Of a stretch of 36,097 nt of DNA, positions 8,095 through 17,224 are shown in pieces. The position numbers were made by a program, and so were the translations under genes. Each line of letters begins with the position of its first letter. The first letter of the stretch is position 1. The notes under the pieces are model-generated. The model made no database searches. It had not been told where the DNA came from and worked only from the letters and a program-made list of their open reading frames with translations. Source of the DNA: Bacilli bacterium (lineage in GTDB: Bacteria > Bacillota_I > Bacilli_A > RFN20 > CAG-826); assembly GCA_017534425.1 (NCBI GenBank), contig JAFXWB010000023.1, positions 1 to 36,097 of the forward strand. The letters run 5' to 3'.

Positions 8095-9409
8095 TTTGTT
8101 TTCTAAAATCTGCAATTAATTTATCTTTGATAAACTTACCCCAAATTGCATAACCAGCAAGTGACATATGTAAACCATCAAGTAAGAAATATGCTTGATT
8201 TGGTTCTCCGTTTGCTTTTAATAAACCTTCTCCCGCATTTAAAATGGTTACATAGTCATGAGTTTTTTCGTAATTTTTTGCAGCATTATTAACTACATCA
8301 AATTCTGCTTGCCTATTTCTGTAATTTGGAAGTTCATTAATTAAAACATAATAAATATGAGTATTTGGAAGATGAGAATGAACATCATCAAACATTTCCC
8401 TTAGCCATGTGCTTGTTTGTGAAGCACTTGTGCCTGTGTTAATAATATTATTAACACCAACATAATAAATCACGATTTTTGGAGAATATGGATAAACAAG
8501 TCTTTGGTTAAGCTTATCTTTCCATTGTTCAACTGTTGTTCCACCAATACCATGGTTAAATGTTATCATTGGATCTAAATCATCTTTCGAATTGACCCAG
8601 TTCTCCATTGATGATGAACCGGCCAACATGATATGGTGATCTTCAATCTCAACATCTCTAGTTTCATAATTAGCCGCTTTTGTCTCATAATTTGTATCTT
8701 CAAGCTTTAAGTTATTTGAATAATTTTGAACGGTGATAGATCCTTCAACATTACTTTCTCCTTCTTTTGAGGCAGAATAGCTAATCTTTTTTGCTGAATC
8801 ACTATATGAGGCAGTAAGAGTTACTCCAGTTTTAATCTTGAAATTTAAAACATCAACCACGTTACTTGGAGTCCTTTTTAATCTAGAAATTGCCGAATTA
8901 GAAAGTTTAACTTTTCCATCATTTACTGGAATATTTACTACACCGGAAATTGATACTAATGTATCAATTGAATCATCAATATGAGATGGTTCGACATATT
9001 CAGGTTCCACAAAGTCTTCGTCCGGATTTTGTTGAGACCAATGCGCATACAAAATTAAATTTGCGGTTATAGAAGTATTAAAATCAAAAGGAGAATTAAC
9101 AATTGGATCAAGATGCCAACCATCAAATTCATAATTGACTCTCATTGGATCTCTTTCTGGTCTAGAAACTTTATTGTTTTTATCAATTACATCAACTTTT
9201 AATGCGGTCGAACTTGTTGAAGCATACATACCACTATTAAGATCAAGTTCTTCTTTCCCGATATTTTTATAGAAAGAAACCGTGACTTTTTCAGCATCAA
9301 GTTGTTTCATTGAATAACCTTCATCTTTGTAATCAATGATTTTTGTTTTACTTCCACAACCTGTTAAAACGAATCCTGAAACAAGGAGTAATATTAAATT
9401 TTTTCTCAT
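8087..9409 (-). CDS. Lipoprotein with InlB-type repeat and C-terminal SGNH/GDSL hydrolase domain
   Basis: A 440-residue surface lipoprotein. The lipobox LTGC has its cysteine at residue 18. Residues about 41-125 match a Listeria-Bacteroides (InlB B / Flg_new) repeat, with the hallmark YEFDGWHLDP...LYAHW. After a linker rich in Glu/Pro and a beta domain (150-235) comes an SGNH hydrolase domain (about 255-440): block I AGSSSMENW with probable nucleophile Ser266, block II NHGIGGTTVEQW, block III VGVNN with Asn320, and block V DGLHMS with Asp411/His414. All four SGNH elements are visible. The family cleaves O-acyl groups, and here deacetylation of a polysaccharide outside the cell is the natural inference. 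The ATG directly abuts the stop codon of the GH130 gene before it. Confidence 0.9.
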   Translation of the reverse strand: MRKNLILLLVSGFVLTGCGSKTKIIDYKDEGYSMKQLDAEKVTVSFYKNIGKEELDLNSGMYASTSSTALKVDVIDKNNKVSRPERDPMRVNYEFDGWHLDPIVNSPFDFNTSITANLILYAHWSQQNPDEDFVEPEYVEPSHIDDSIDTLVSISGVVNIPVNDGKVKLSNSAISRLKRTPSNVVDVLNFKIKTGVTLTASYSDSAKKISYSASKEGESNVEGSITVQNYSNNLKLEDTNYETKAANYETRDVEIEDHHIMLAGSSSMENWVNSKDDLDPMITFNHGIGGTTVEQWKDKLNQRLVYPYSPKIVIYYVGVNNIINTGTSASQTSTWLREMFDDVHSHLPNTHIYYVLINELPNYRNRQAEFDVVNNAAKNYEKTHDYVTILNAGEGLLKANGEPNQAYFLLDGLHMSLAGYAIWGKFIKDKLIADFRKQNA

Positions 9410-10420
9410 TTATTTACCCTCCTTAACGAATTTAAGTAATTCATTTAAATCGCAGGTTGCAACACCAATGCATTTATCTCCAGCGCCATAATAGATGAAT
9501 AGTTTTCCGTCTCTATTAACAATGCCTGTCGGGAAAACGCATCCATTGTAATGGCCATCAGTTTCAAATTTTTCTTCTGGTTCAAAGATAAAATCTTTGG
9601 TTCTATATAAAATCTTAGTTGGGTCATTTAAATCAAGAAGAGCAACACCTACACGGTAATTGTTATCTTTAAGACTTACTCCGTGATATGTCATAAGCCA
9701 ACCATCTTTTGTTTTAATTGGAGGAGTAGATGCACCAATCTTTAGAGATTCCCAGTCCTGTTCGCCTTCCATAAGTAACTTATAGTTATCAAAATATTGA
9801 AGGTCATCGCTAAAGGAAATATAAATGGCAGGGTTCTTATTTTCGTATCCTTTTCCGCATCTTTCCATTCCACGTGATAACATTACAAATTTTCCATTAA
9901 TCTTCTCTGGGAAAAGAATGACATCTCTATCATCAAATCTTGGATCAGTGATATGACCAAGCTTTTTCCAGTGTTTCAAGTCTTTTGAGACTGCAAGATG
10001 AGTTAATGTGTTGTTATAAATAAGTGATCTTGGACCAAATTCTGGTTGAAAACCAAAATATTCTTTATCTTCTCTCCAATATTGGCCTGGATGAAATACT
10101 CTAGAAGCGTATGTGAGGTAGTAATAAGAGCCCATTTTAATAATTCGTGGGTCTTCAATGCCTCCCTCGTCTACACCGCCTTCTTGGCCCTCTAAAATAG
10201 GTTTGTCACTGTATCTAGTGAAATGTATACCATCACTAGAAGTAGCAAGACCTAAAGATATAGTGTGTTTCTTATCATTTGCTGCTGCTCTATAAAACAT
10301 ATAGAACAGATTGTCTTCATCATTAAAGATGACAGCAGGATTTAAGACACATAATTCTTCCCAAGTGTTTTTTGGATTAGCACTTAGAATTGGGTTTTCT
10401 TTTACTCTTTGAAGTTTCAT
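9410..10420 (-). CDS. Glycoside hydrolase family 130 enzyme (beta-mannoside phosphorylase or mannosidase)
   Basis: A 336-residue cytoplasmic protein (no signal) with the five-bladed-propeller pattern of GH130. Characteristic segments are VLNPAVIFNDEDNLFYMFYR, GLATSSDGIHF, GGIEDPRI (with Asp90 in the conserved EDPR), LSRGMERCG, GASTPPI, WLMTYHGV, GVALLDLNDPTKILYRT and VFPTGIV. GH130 enzymes are inverting phosphorylases that turn beta-mannosides plus phosphate into mannose 1-phosphate; one branch is hydrolytic. The sequence differs clearly from the GH130 at 18169-19149, so the two probably act on different linkages or chain lengths. It follows the 912-residue lipoprotein by 10 nt containing GGAG. 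Linkage specificity cannot be read from the sequence. Confidence 0.93.
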   Translation of the reverse strand: MKLQRVKENPILSANPKNTWEELCVLNPAVIFNDEDNLFYMFYRAAANDKKHTISLGLATSSDGIHFTRYSDKPILEGQEGGVDEGGIEDPRIIKMGSYYYLTYASRVFHPGQYWREDKEYFGFQPEFGPRSLIYNNTLTHLAVSKDLKHWKKLGHITDPRFDDRDVILFPEKINGKFVMLSRGMERCGKGYENKNPAIYISFSDDLQYFDNYKLLMEGEQDWESLKIGASTPPIKTKDGWLMTYHGVSLKDNNYRVGVALLDLNDPTKILYRTKDFIFEPEEKFETDGHYNGCVFPTGIVNRDGKLFIYYGAGDKCIGVATCDLNELLKFVKEGK

Positions 10421-10430
10421 AAGTGTCTCC

Positions 10431-13169
10431 TTATTCTACTGGGATTAAAGTCGATGAATAAGTATCATAACTATCATCAAGACTAAATTTGATATTATCA
10501 ACATAAACTGAGGATACAGCCGCAGTATTAGCATTTTTACTTAAACCAAAGGTTAATCTTTGTAGTGTTTGCATTGATCGTTTGCCTAAAGAAGGAGCAC
10601 CAGTAGTTAATCTAGACCAGTTATCATCACCAAATCCAATTATGTATCTCGTCCATTTATTACTCACATTTGGAATTAAGAATCTATATTGATGAGTTGT
10701 CGTACCGTTTTTAGTATAAAGATTAATAATGAAGTTTGCTTCGCCATCACCTTTGATATCTAGTTGAATTGCACGGCACTCAACATCATCACCTACTGTT
10801 GGATAACAAGCATATGCTGGACTTGCAAAAACATTATAATGTTCATCACGCCCTTTCTTATAATCAAGTTTTACAGAATGTTCTCCACCTTCGCTAGAAA
10901 CCTCATCACTTAGAGTCGAATTTTCGTATTCTAAGTTATTTAAACCAAGCCAATGAATATCAAGTTCATCTTGACTTGAATATTCAAAATCATCTAAAAG
11001 AGTTATTCCATTTTCATCTGGGTGAAGTTCTTTTTCGATTTGAAGAATACTTGTGTCAGTTGCATTAGCAAGCATAATATTATCGAAATAAACAGGATTA
11101 TTTTGAACGTAAAGTGGATGGGCAACTTTTTCGCCTGCAACTTCTACATAGTAGAAATATTGCATTCCAATAGCAAAATTGACCACATTTTTACTTTCTA
11201 GTGGCGTAGTATCATTTGGATTTCCTTGATAAATCTTAAGATTCTTAAATGGTATTACATATTCGGTCCATACTCTTGGAGCTTTTTCAATTTCATAGCG
11301 ATACCATCTACCATCTTTAAATGCAACTTGTATGACAACTGATGGAGAAACATCTTCGCCTTTATAATCTGCAAATAATGGATCGGTAGAGTTAGGAATT
11401 GATGCATCCTTAATCCAGAATTTAATAGAATTAAATCCTTCAGCCTTAACATCTGTATAAATGTCATATGTAGCCATTGACATATCTGCTTTATAGGTAA
11501 ATTTACCAGCATGTACGTTTGTAGCGTTATGGAATTTAGCTTCATCTTCTAAGAAGATACCTTCATCTTTATTATCGTATGAAGTTTCCCATTGCTCATA
11601 AGCCTGGCTTCGATAAATATATGAATCAAAGTCTTCAATAATTCCGTCGTCTTGGACAATTCTTGGATTTGTTGAAACACTTGGAAGTTGAATAATTTCA
11701 AAATCTTTAAATGAAAGTGATCCACTACTATAACAGCCATTTAACCCAAATTGAATTTGTGAAATAAAATAAAATTGACGTTTTCCTTCAACGATTGAAC
11801 TCTGGCCAAATGCTTGATATGGAACAGTAATTTCAGTGAATTCATTTTGAACTAACGTGGTTAAAGGTTGTTCAACACTCCACCTATCTTTATCAGGTTC
11901 ATATAGTCTTATAACAGCATTAATGCTGCTTGCACCACCGGTATACTTAATTTTTACTCTAACTGCGTTTCCATCGCTAAAGTATTTTTCAACAGGAATT
12001 TTAGCAAAGCCATAACCATAACTATTAATTCCTTTTTCGTTACCATTAAATCCTGCTACTGTTGAATATTCCAAAGTTACTCCGGTAGCAAATTCAGGAT
12101 TTTCTAAATCATCTTTAATAAGAGTTTTTTTGAAATTATAAGATTCATTAATCCATTTATTTTCTGGAATAACACTAAAATCTAATTTTTTGATAAAAAT
12201 ATCACTATAGTCTTCAGCTTTGACACCTTTCATTCCGCCGATAATACAACAACCATCGCCAAATGTTTTTTCAAAACAAACTTCAATGGCTTGAATGTGT
12301 TCATAATTAAATACTTCGTTTTGAACAACTGTATCCCTTGTTCTAAGTATAAATTCGTCAAATCTTAATAGAACAACCTGTCTTGCATCCATTGTAAATT
12401 TAACTTGCTTATACCAAAGTTCTCCATCTTGATCGATGATACGAATTAAAATAGTTGAATCATGACCCATGAAATAGAAGTTACAATAAAACGCATCGGC
12501 TCCAATAAACTCAACTTCAATTGCTTTTTGAACATCTAACCAACCGATTGAAGTAACAGGACCAACACTTGTATTTTCTTTTTCAAATGAAATTTTTAAA
12601 GAGTCTTGGTCACCTGTACCAAAGAAATCACTATGATCAATGGAAATATCGGCATAAGAACCAACTTTATGAAGTTGCCAATCTTCTACATCGCCAATTG
12701 GAACTGGAATTTCTCCATTTCCTTCCACTTTTAAATGGAAAGAACGGACTTCTGAAAGTTTTTCTTTTCCGACACTTTTTGAATTATATTCGTTAACTGA
12801 TGTAACTCTCCAATAATAATCAATATTTTTTTCTTTTAAAGTTCCGGTGACTTTAAATGAGGTAGATTTAATATTTGTTTCGCAAATATAAACAATGCTA
12901 GAAGAGGTATTATCAAAAGATGTTGATGAGCAAACTTCAAGAGTATAACTCATAGCGTTTTCTGATTCTGTCCAAGAAAAAGTTGGAGTCTCACCGACAA
13001 CAACGCCATCTCCAGGAGCAACAAGAGAAAAATCACCGAGCGCTCCTTTTTTGAATGTTTGAGTTATATCTTTTCCGCTATCAAAACTAAGATTGATAAT
13101 ATCAATTTTTCCACACCCTGCGAGAAGTGAGGCAAGTATTGGAATTAGAAATAAACCACGCTTTCTCAT
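10431..13169 (-). CDS. Large multi-domain lipoprotein with Fn3-like and several carbohydrate-binding-like modules
   Basis: 912 residues, with lipobox LLAGC (Cys19). Residues about 45-150 look like a fibronectin-III/Ig domain (PTFSWTESENAMSYTLEV; DYYWRVTSVNEY). Three to four beta-sandwich modules of 150-190 residues follow. Their spacing and phrases such as VEDWQL, IEDFDSY, LLDDFEY, IKFWIKD, WTEYVIPFKNL, PVYFDNIMLAN and VYVDNIKFSL are typical of CBM11/CIA30-like jelly rolls. No catalytic acid pair or hydrolase motif was found, so it appears to be a non-catalytic glycan-capture protein anchored to the membrane. It lies between the GH-A enzyme (3 nt gap) and a GH130. Module boundaries are judged by eye; membership in a defined CBM family is not established. 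Confidence 0.88.
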   Translation of the reverse strand: MRKRGLFLIPILASLLAGCGKIDIINLSFDSGKDITQTFKKGALGDFSLVAPGDGVVVGETPTFSWTESENAMSYTLEVCSSTSFDNTSSSIVYICETNIKSTSFKVTGTLKEKNIDYYWRVTSVNEYNSKSVGKEKLSEVRSFHLKVEGNGEIPVPIGDVEDWQLHKVGSYADISIDHSDFFGTGDQDSLKISFEKENTSVGPVTSIGWLDVQKAIEVEFIGADAFYCNFYFMGHDSTILIRIIDQDGELWYKQVKFTMDARQVVLLRFDEFILRTRDTVVQNEVFNYEHIQAIEVCFEKTFGDGCCIIGGMKGVKAEDYSDIFIKKLDFSVIPENKWINESYNFKKTLIKDDLENPEFATGVTLEYSTVAGFNGNEKGINSYGYGFAKIPVEKYFSDGNAVRVKIKYTGGASSINAVIRLYEPDKDRWSVEQPLTTLVQNEFTEITVPYQAFGQSSIVEGKRQFYFISQIQFGLNGCYSSGSLSFKDFEIIQLPSVSTNPRIVQDDGIIEDFDSYIYRSQAYEQWETSYDNKDEGIFLEDEAKFHNATNVHAGKFTYKADMSMATYDIYTDVKAEGFNSIKFWIKDASIPNSTDPLFADYKGEDVSPSVVIQVAFKDGRWYRYEIEKAPRVWTEYVIPFKNLKIYQGNPNDTTPLESKNVVNFAIGMQYFYYVEVAGEKVAHPLYVQNNPVYFDNIMLANATDTSILQIEKELHPDENGITLLDDFEYSSQDELDIHWLGLNNLEYENSTLSDEVSSEGGEHSVKLDYKKGRDEHYNVFASPAYACYPTVGDDVECRAIQLDIKGDGEANFIINLYTKNGTTTHQYRFLIPNVSNKWTRYIIGFGDDNWSRLTTGAPSLGKRSMQTLQRLTFGLSKNANTAAVSSVYVDNIKFSLDDSYDTYSSTLIPVE

Positions 13170-13172
13170 AAT

Positions 13173-14720
13173 TTATAAAACCTTATTTGAGATAACTACA
13201 AAAGTACTCGCAGGAATAGTTAACTCATTAATTTTATTTAGTGATCCTTCAACTTCGTAATTAGGAACAATAAAACCATCTTCTCCTAATAAAGCTGATT
13301 TTTCGTTGAAAAGATAAACATATAATTTTTCGTCATTATTGTATTTTTCGTCTAAAACGAACTTAACTTGTTTTGAATTTATAACATCAGTATTACAGAA
13401 CATAACACCCGCTAAATTTCGATCATTTGAAATAGTAGCAAGTGAACGTAATGTTGGATTTTTATCGCTTCCATTATCACCAGAATCAAAAACAACATTG
13501 TGTCTTCTAAGTAAATTCATAAGTAACATTGAAGAATGATACCAAGGTCTAAGTTGTTGTTTTTTAGGAAGTGCACTACCAAGAGAAGAAAACATCCCCC
13601 ATTCTTTCGGAGTAGAAGTTCCGTCCGCGTTATACATAAAGTGCATTCCATCATCAAAATCCCAATAAGCAATGCCATTTATACCAGCTGCTAAAGCAGT
13701 CAATGTATAATTTGCCATTGATTTAGCGTATGGATATGTACGAATATTGCCTTGGCAGTCTGTTACTTGGTTTTTACCATCTTGTAATCCGGCTTCCCAA
13801 ATGTGCATTTTTCGTTTTATGCCAAATTCAGGGTCATATTCTTTAATCTTGCTAGTTCTTTCGTTATATTGATTAAGCATCGTGCCATTATCTAAAGGTT
13901 CTTTATATGGATAAACATGAATTCCATAATCTCCAACTGCATTTTTTAAAGCTTCATCTTGAGCAATACCATAAAGGTATGTATCCATTGAGCCATCAGA
14001 GGTTGCGGTTGCATCTGAACCGACAATTTTAATGTTGTTAAGTCCTAAACTATCGAGTTTTGCACGAACATTTAAAACGCCTTGTCTCCATTTTTCAAAG
14101 GTATTATGGGCATTTTTACTTGAATTTGCTCTACCTAAGTAGTTAGGTTCATTTGAATTTACAACGTATTTTATACAAGTAAAACCCTTTTTTATGACAA
14201 GATACTCAATAATATCACCCATCATTTTTGCCCATCTTGGATCACTTGTAACATCATCCATCATGCCCCAAGTGTCGTTAGGGAAGGAGCCAATAACATT
14301 CCATGCTCCAAAAGCAACTGTGATGTCATGAGCTTGGCAATACGATAAGACTTGCTCGGTTGATTGCATCCACTTATTCGTGAAATTATATGTCCAAGTA
14401 TCGTTTGTTTTATCTTTATCACCTTTTTTGTCTAAATTTTCACAGAACCAGTCAAAGTTCACCATACAACGTACTAAAGACATTCCGTCCATTCGTTCAG
14501 CATACTTTGTAATGGTTTGCCATGCGTCAGGTTGCAATTTATTTAAATCTTCATAAGCACCCCACTCAACACCAAGACCGTCAAAATCATCATTAATTAA
14601 ATTAATTTGTGGCGAAAATACCATGACACCATCAGGTTTTTTGATGTTGCTTTCAAGTTTAGAACATCCTGGAAGCACCATCGTTACAAGTAGCAAGAAT
14701 TTTTGTATTCTTTTTACCAT
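13173..14720 (-). CDS. Clan GH-A glycoside hydrolase lipoprotein
   Basis: 515 residues, lipobox VLPGC (Cys19), so a surface enzyme. Residues about 40-400 fit a TIM-barrel glycosidase: DDFDGLGVEWGAYEDL at the start, VNSNEP (Glu191, preceded by Asn, the usual acid/base pattern after strand 4), YGIHVYPY, and WEAG (Glu309, candidate nucleophile at strand 7). AYWDFDDG fits the strand 8 region. The last roughly 90 residues form a small beta-sandwich, as in GH30/GH39-like enzymes. The exact family is not clear; the GLG start is reminiscent of GH30/GH39. As the only evident extracellular depolymerase of the locus it should supply oligosaccharides for the adjacent importer. Endo-mannanase activity is an inference from the neighbours. 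Confidence 0.85.
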   Translation of the reverse strand: MVKRIQKFLLLVTMVLPGCSKLESNIKKPDGVMVFSPQINLINDDFDGLGVEWGAYEDLNKLQPDAWQTITKYAERMDGMSLVRCMVNFDWFCENLDKKGDKDKTNDTWTYNFTNKWMQSTEQVLSYCQAHDITVAFGAWNVIGSFPNDTWGMMDDVTSDPRWAKMMGDIIEYLVIKKGFTCIKYVVNSNEPNYLGRANSSKNAHNTFEKWRQGVLNVRAKLDSLGLNNIKIVGSDATATSDGSMDTYLYGIAQDEALKNAVGDYGIHVYPYKEPLDNGTMLNQYNERTSKIKEYDPEFGIKRKMHIWEAGLQDGKNQVTDCQGNIRTYPYAKSMANYTLTALAAGINGIAYWDFDDGMHFMYNADGTSTPKEWGMFSSLGSALPKKQQLRPWYHSSMLLMNLLRRHNVVFDSGDNGSDKNPTLRSLATISNDRNLAGVMFCNTDVINSKQVKFVLDEKYNNDEKLYVYLFNEKSALLGEDGFIVPNYEVEGSLNKINELTIPASTFVVISNKVL

Positions 14721-14725
14721 AAATT

Positions 14726-16303
14726 TTATTTTCCTATTGCTCTATTAACTTCAGCGATTGTGTTATTCCATTTTGCAGTATCAAATTTAGCAACATATTC
14801 GGAAATATCTGGATAATTTTTATCAAAGGCAAACTTAAGTGCATAGTCATTACCATCGCCAATCATAGAAGATGTATTTTGATCTTTAAGATTTGTTGAT
14901 AACCATTTAACGTGTGGAGGTTCACCAAAGGTGACTAATTGATTTGCAGCTTTTGCAGCTTTCATATCATTAGTCCACTTTGTGATAATTTCATAACTTT
15001 TTTGTTCAGTATATGGATCATAAGAAGATGTATCGTTACCTAAAGTAATCATCTTTCTTAAATACTTAGCACCATTATTTTTTTCAACATATTCGCCATC
15101 AGTCATGGTCCAACTATCTGAAATGAGTTCAATATCTCCATTTTCATCAACAAAGTAGTCGACATCTTTTTTGCCATAAATGGCAAGATTTGTGCCCTCT
15201 TCACCTAAAAGGAATTCTAAAATATCAAGAATCTTTTCTTGTTTTGAATCAGAAATATCGGCATTAAAGAATGTCATTGAGAACCAGTTTTCACTTCCTT
15301 CAAGATGGAATTTTCCATCTGGTCCTTTAACTTTCATAATTGCAGTGTAGTCATCTAAATCTTCTTCAGAAATACCAGTTTTAATCCCTTTTACATCCTT
15401 TCTTAAGGTTGCATAATTAGAAAGAGATAAGTTTTCATAATAAATACCCATATGGCCACCCTTATATTCATCATAAGCCTTAGTATTTTTAGTATTAGAA
15501 ACTTGGTCAAAATATTTAGTTGGATTTGCCATTGCATAGCTTCTTGTTAATTCTAGACCCTCTTTATAACCTGCAGTTGTGAAAGCATTCACGACAGTTC
15601 CATCAGGTTGGACTGAATAACAGTGAGGTGAGTCCTTATAGAAATTAGTTAATGATGGGAAGCCCCAAGCAACATCACCAATTGCACATGAATTTCCTTC
15701 TTTAACATCATCTCTATTTGCAAATAATTCAATAATATTTTTGAATTCTTCCCAAGTATAAACATCATCATCGTGAACTAATGTTGGATCAATTGCTCTT
15801 AACCAGTCACGTCTATAGACGTAAGTAAATGAAGAGAAGTCTTTTGTTGGGTCATCTTGATTATATGCAAGAGGAATTCCATATAAATCTCCATCAATTT
15901 TTAAGTATTCAATATTTGAGGTTTGTTCAATTAGTTTTTTAATTTTTGGCCACTTAGATAAATCTCTTGGTAAAGCTTTAACAACTCCACCTTCTGCCCA
16001 GTTTTTATATGTATTTCCAAAGTTAAATGATTCAAGGTCAAAATGGAAAACATCGCCGATGTTATCACCATTAACTTCGCCCATGACTTGTTCGCCCCAA
16101 GAGTTGTAATCATATGAAGATGGTTCGATTGTAACACCAAACTTTTCTTCAATTACATCTGTATAAGGATCTGAACCATCCCAAGATGAGAAATATAAAT
16201 TTCTAAGTTTTAAAACGTGTTCTTGATTTTTCTTTTTACAGCCTGTTAGGCCAACAATTGAACAACATAGAAGTGCTGAAACAGTTAATAGTTTTTGATT
16301 CAT
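14726..16303 (-). CDS. Extracellular sugar-binding lipoprotein of a CUT1 (LplA-type) ABC importer
   Basis: 525 residues with lipobox GLTGC (Cys22). The mature part is a family 1-type solute-binding protein: VIEEKFGVTIEPSSYDYNSW, DVFHFDLESF, IDGDLYGIPLAY, TYVYRRDWLRAID, YTWEEFKNIIELF and ENWFSMTF are typical of the long LplA/YtcQ-like oligosaccharide-binding proteins that pair with LplB/LplC-type permeases. The two permeases are encoded immediately upstream in transcription, with a strong AGGAGG in the 12-nt gap. The ligand is probably an oligosaccharide released by the GH-A enzyme encoded next. Aromatic residues are abundant in the predicted cleft regions, but the ligand cannot be named from sequence. 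Confidence 0.93.
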   Translation of the reverse strand: MNQKLLTVSALLCCSIVGLTGCKKKNQEHVLKLRNLYFSSWDGSDPYTDVIEEKFGVTIEPSSYDYNSWGEQVMGEVNGDNIGDVFHFDLESFNFGNTYKNWAEGGVVKALPRDLSKWPKIKKLIEQTSNIEYLKIDGDLYGIPLAYNQDDPTKDFSSFTYVYRRDWLRAIDPTLVHDDDVYTWEEFKNIIELFANRDDVKEGNSCAIGDVAWGFPSLTNFYKDSPHCYSVQPDGTVVNAFTTAGYKEGLELTRSYAMANPTKYFDQVSNTKNTKAYDEYKGGHMGIYYENLSLSNYATLRKDVKGIKTGISEEDLDDYTAIMKVKGPDGKFHLEGSENWFSMTFFNADISDSKQEKILDILEFLLGEEGTNLAIYGKKDVDYFVDENGDIELISDSWTMTDGEYVEKNNGAKYLRKMITLGNDTSSYDPYTEQKSYEIITKWTNDMKAAKAANQLVTFGEPPHVKWLSTNLKDQNTSSMIGDGNDYALKFAFDKNYPDISEYVAKFDTAKWNNTIAEVNRAIGK

Positions 16304-16315
16304 ATTTTTTTCCTC

Positions 16316-17224
16316 CTAACCTTTAATAGCACCAACAACGATTCCTTTTACAAAGAATCTTTGTAAGAAAGGATAAAATGACATCATCGGAACAATTGTG
16401 AAGAATACCGCAGCCATTTGTAATCCTTGAGAATAAATTTTCTTATTATCTCCACCATCAATCTTTGTAGATGATGTGACAATCATTTCACGAAGTACTT
16501 GTTGAAGCGGTTTATACTTGGCAGTTTTGATAAATAGCATACCGTTATACCAGGAGTTCCAGTTACCAACTGCAAAGAATAAACCGATTGTCGCAAGCAT
16601 CGGAAGTGATAAAGGTAAATAAATCTTCGCGAAAACAGTGATATCATTAGCGCCATCCATCTTCGCTGATTCTTCCATTTCTTTTGGCAAGGATGCAAAG
16701 TAGTTCCTCATCAAAAGCATGTTAAACGTATCAATAGCACCAGGAATAATCATGACTAAAATCGAGTCATAAAGTCCCAAAGATACTATTAAATAATAGT
16801 ATGGAACAAGGCCACCACCAAAAAACATCGTGACCAAGATCATATTCATAACAAAGTTTTTACCAAACCAATTACTTCTACTTAAGGCATAACCTGTAAT
16901 AACAGTGAAGAATAATTGGTAGGCTGTGCCTACTATAAGAAGTATCATTGTGACTGAAAAACCAGACCACAATAACTTATTATTGAAAACTTCTCTATAC
17001 GCATCAAAAGTAATTTCTTTTGGATAAATTAAGAAAGGAGTCTCAAGTACAACACGCTCAGGTGATAAAGAAATAAGGAACGCGTTATAGAACGGATAAA
17101 TAATCATTAAGGTAAATAGGCCTAAAATAACGAAGATAACCCAGTCTAAAGGACCGAGCCTATTATTTGCGTTGCTCGTTATTTTTCTAAGCGGTAATCG
17201 TTCTATTCCAACATCTTTTCTCAT
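16316..17224 (-). CDS. LplC/YtcP-type sugar ABC permease
   Basis: 302 residues, six transmembrane segments, MalG/LplC-type inner-membrane component of a CUT1 importer. It begins with a hydrophilic cytoplasmic tail, then DWVIFVILGLFTLMIIYPFYN. The EAA-loop that docks the ATPase reads EMEESAKMDGANDITVFAKIYLPL, with the conserved Gly. The C-terminus (YPFLQRFFVKGIVVGAIKG) is almost a family consensus. Its ATG overlaps the preceding permease's stop (TAATG), so the two should be made in equal amounts. Confidence 0.95.
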   Translation of the reverse strand: MRKDVGIERLPLRKITSNANNRLGPLDWVIFVILGLFTLMIIYPFYNAFLISLSPERVVLETPFLIYPKEITFDAYREVFNNKLLWSGFSVTMILLIVGTAYQLFFTVITGYALSRSNWFGKNFVMNMILVTMFFGGGLVPYYYLIVSLGLYDSILVMIIPGAIDTFNMLLMRNYFASLPKEMEESAKMDGANDITVFAKIYLPLSLPMLATIGLFFAVGNWNSWYNGMLFIKTAKYKPLQQVLREMIVTSSTKIDGGDNKKIYSQGLQMAAVFFTIVPMMSFYPFLQRFFVKGIVVGAIKG

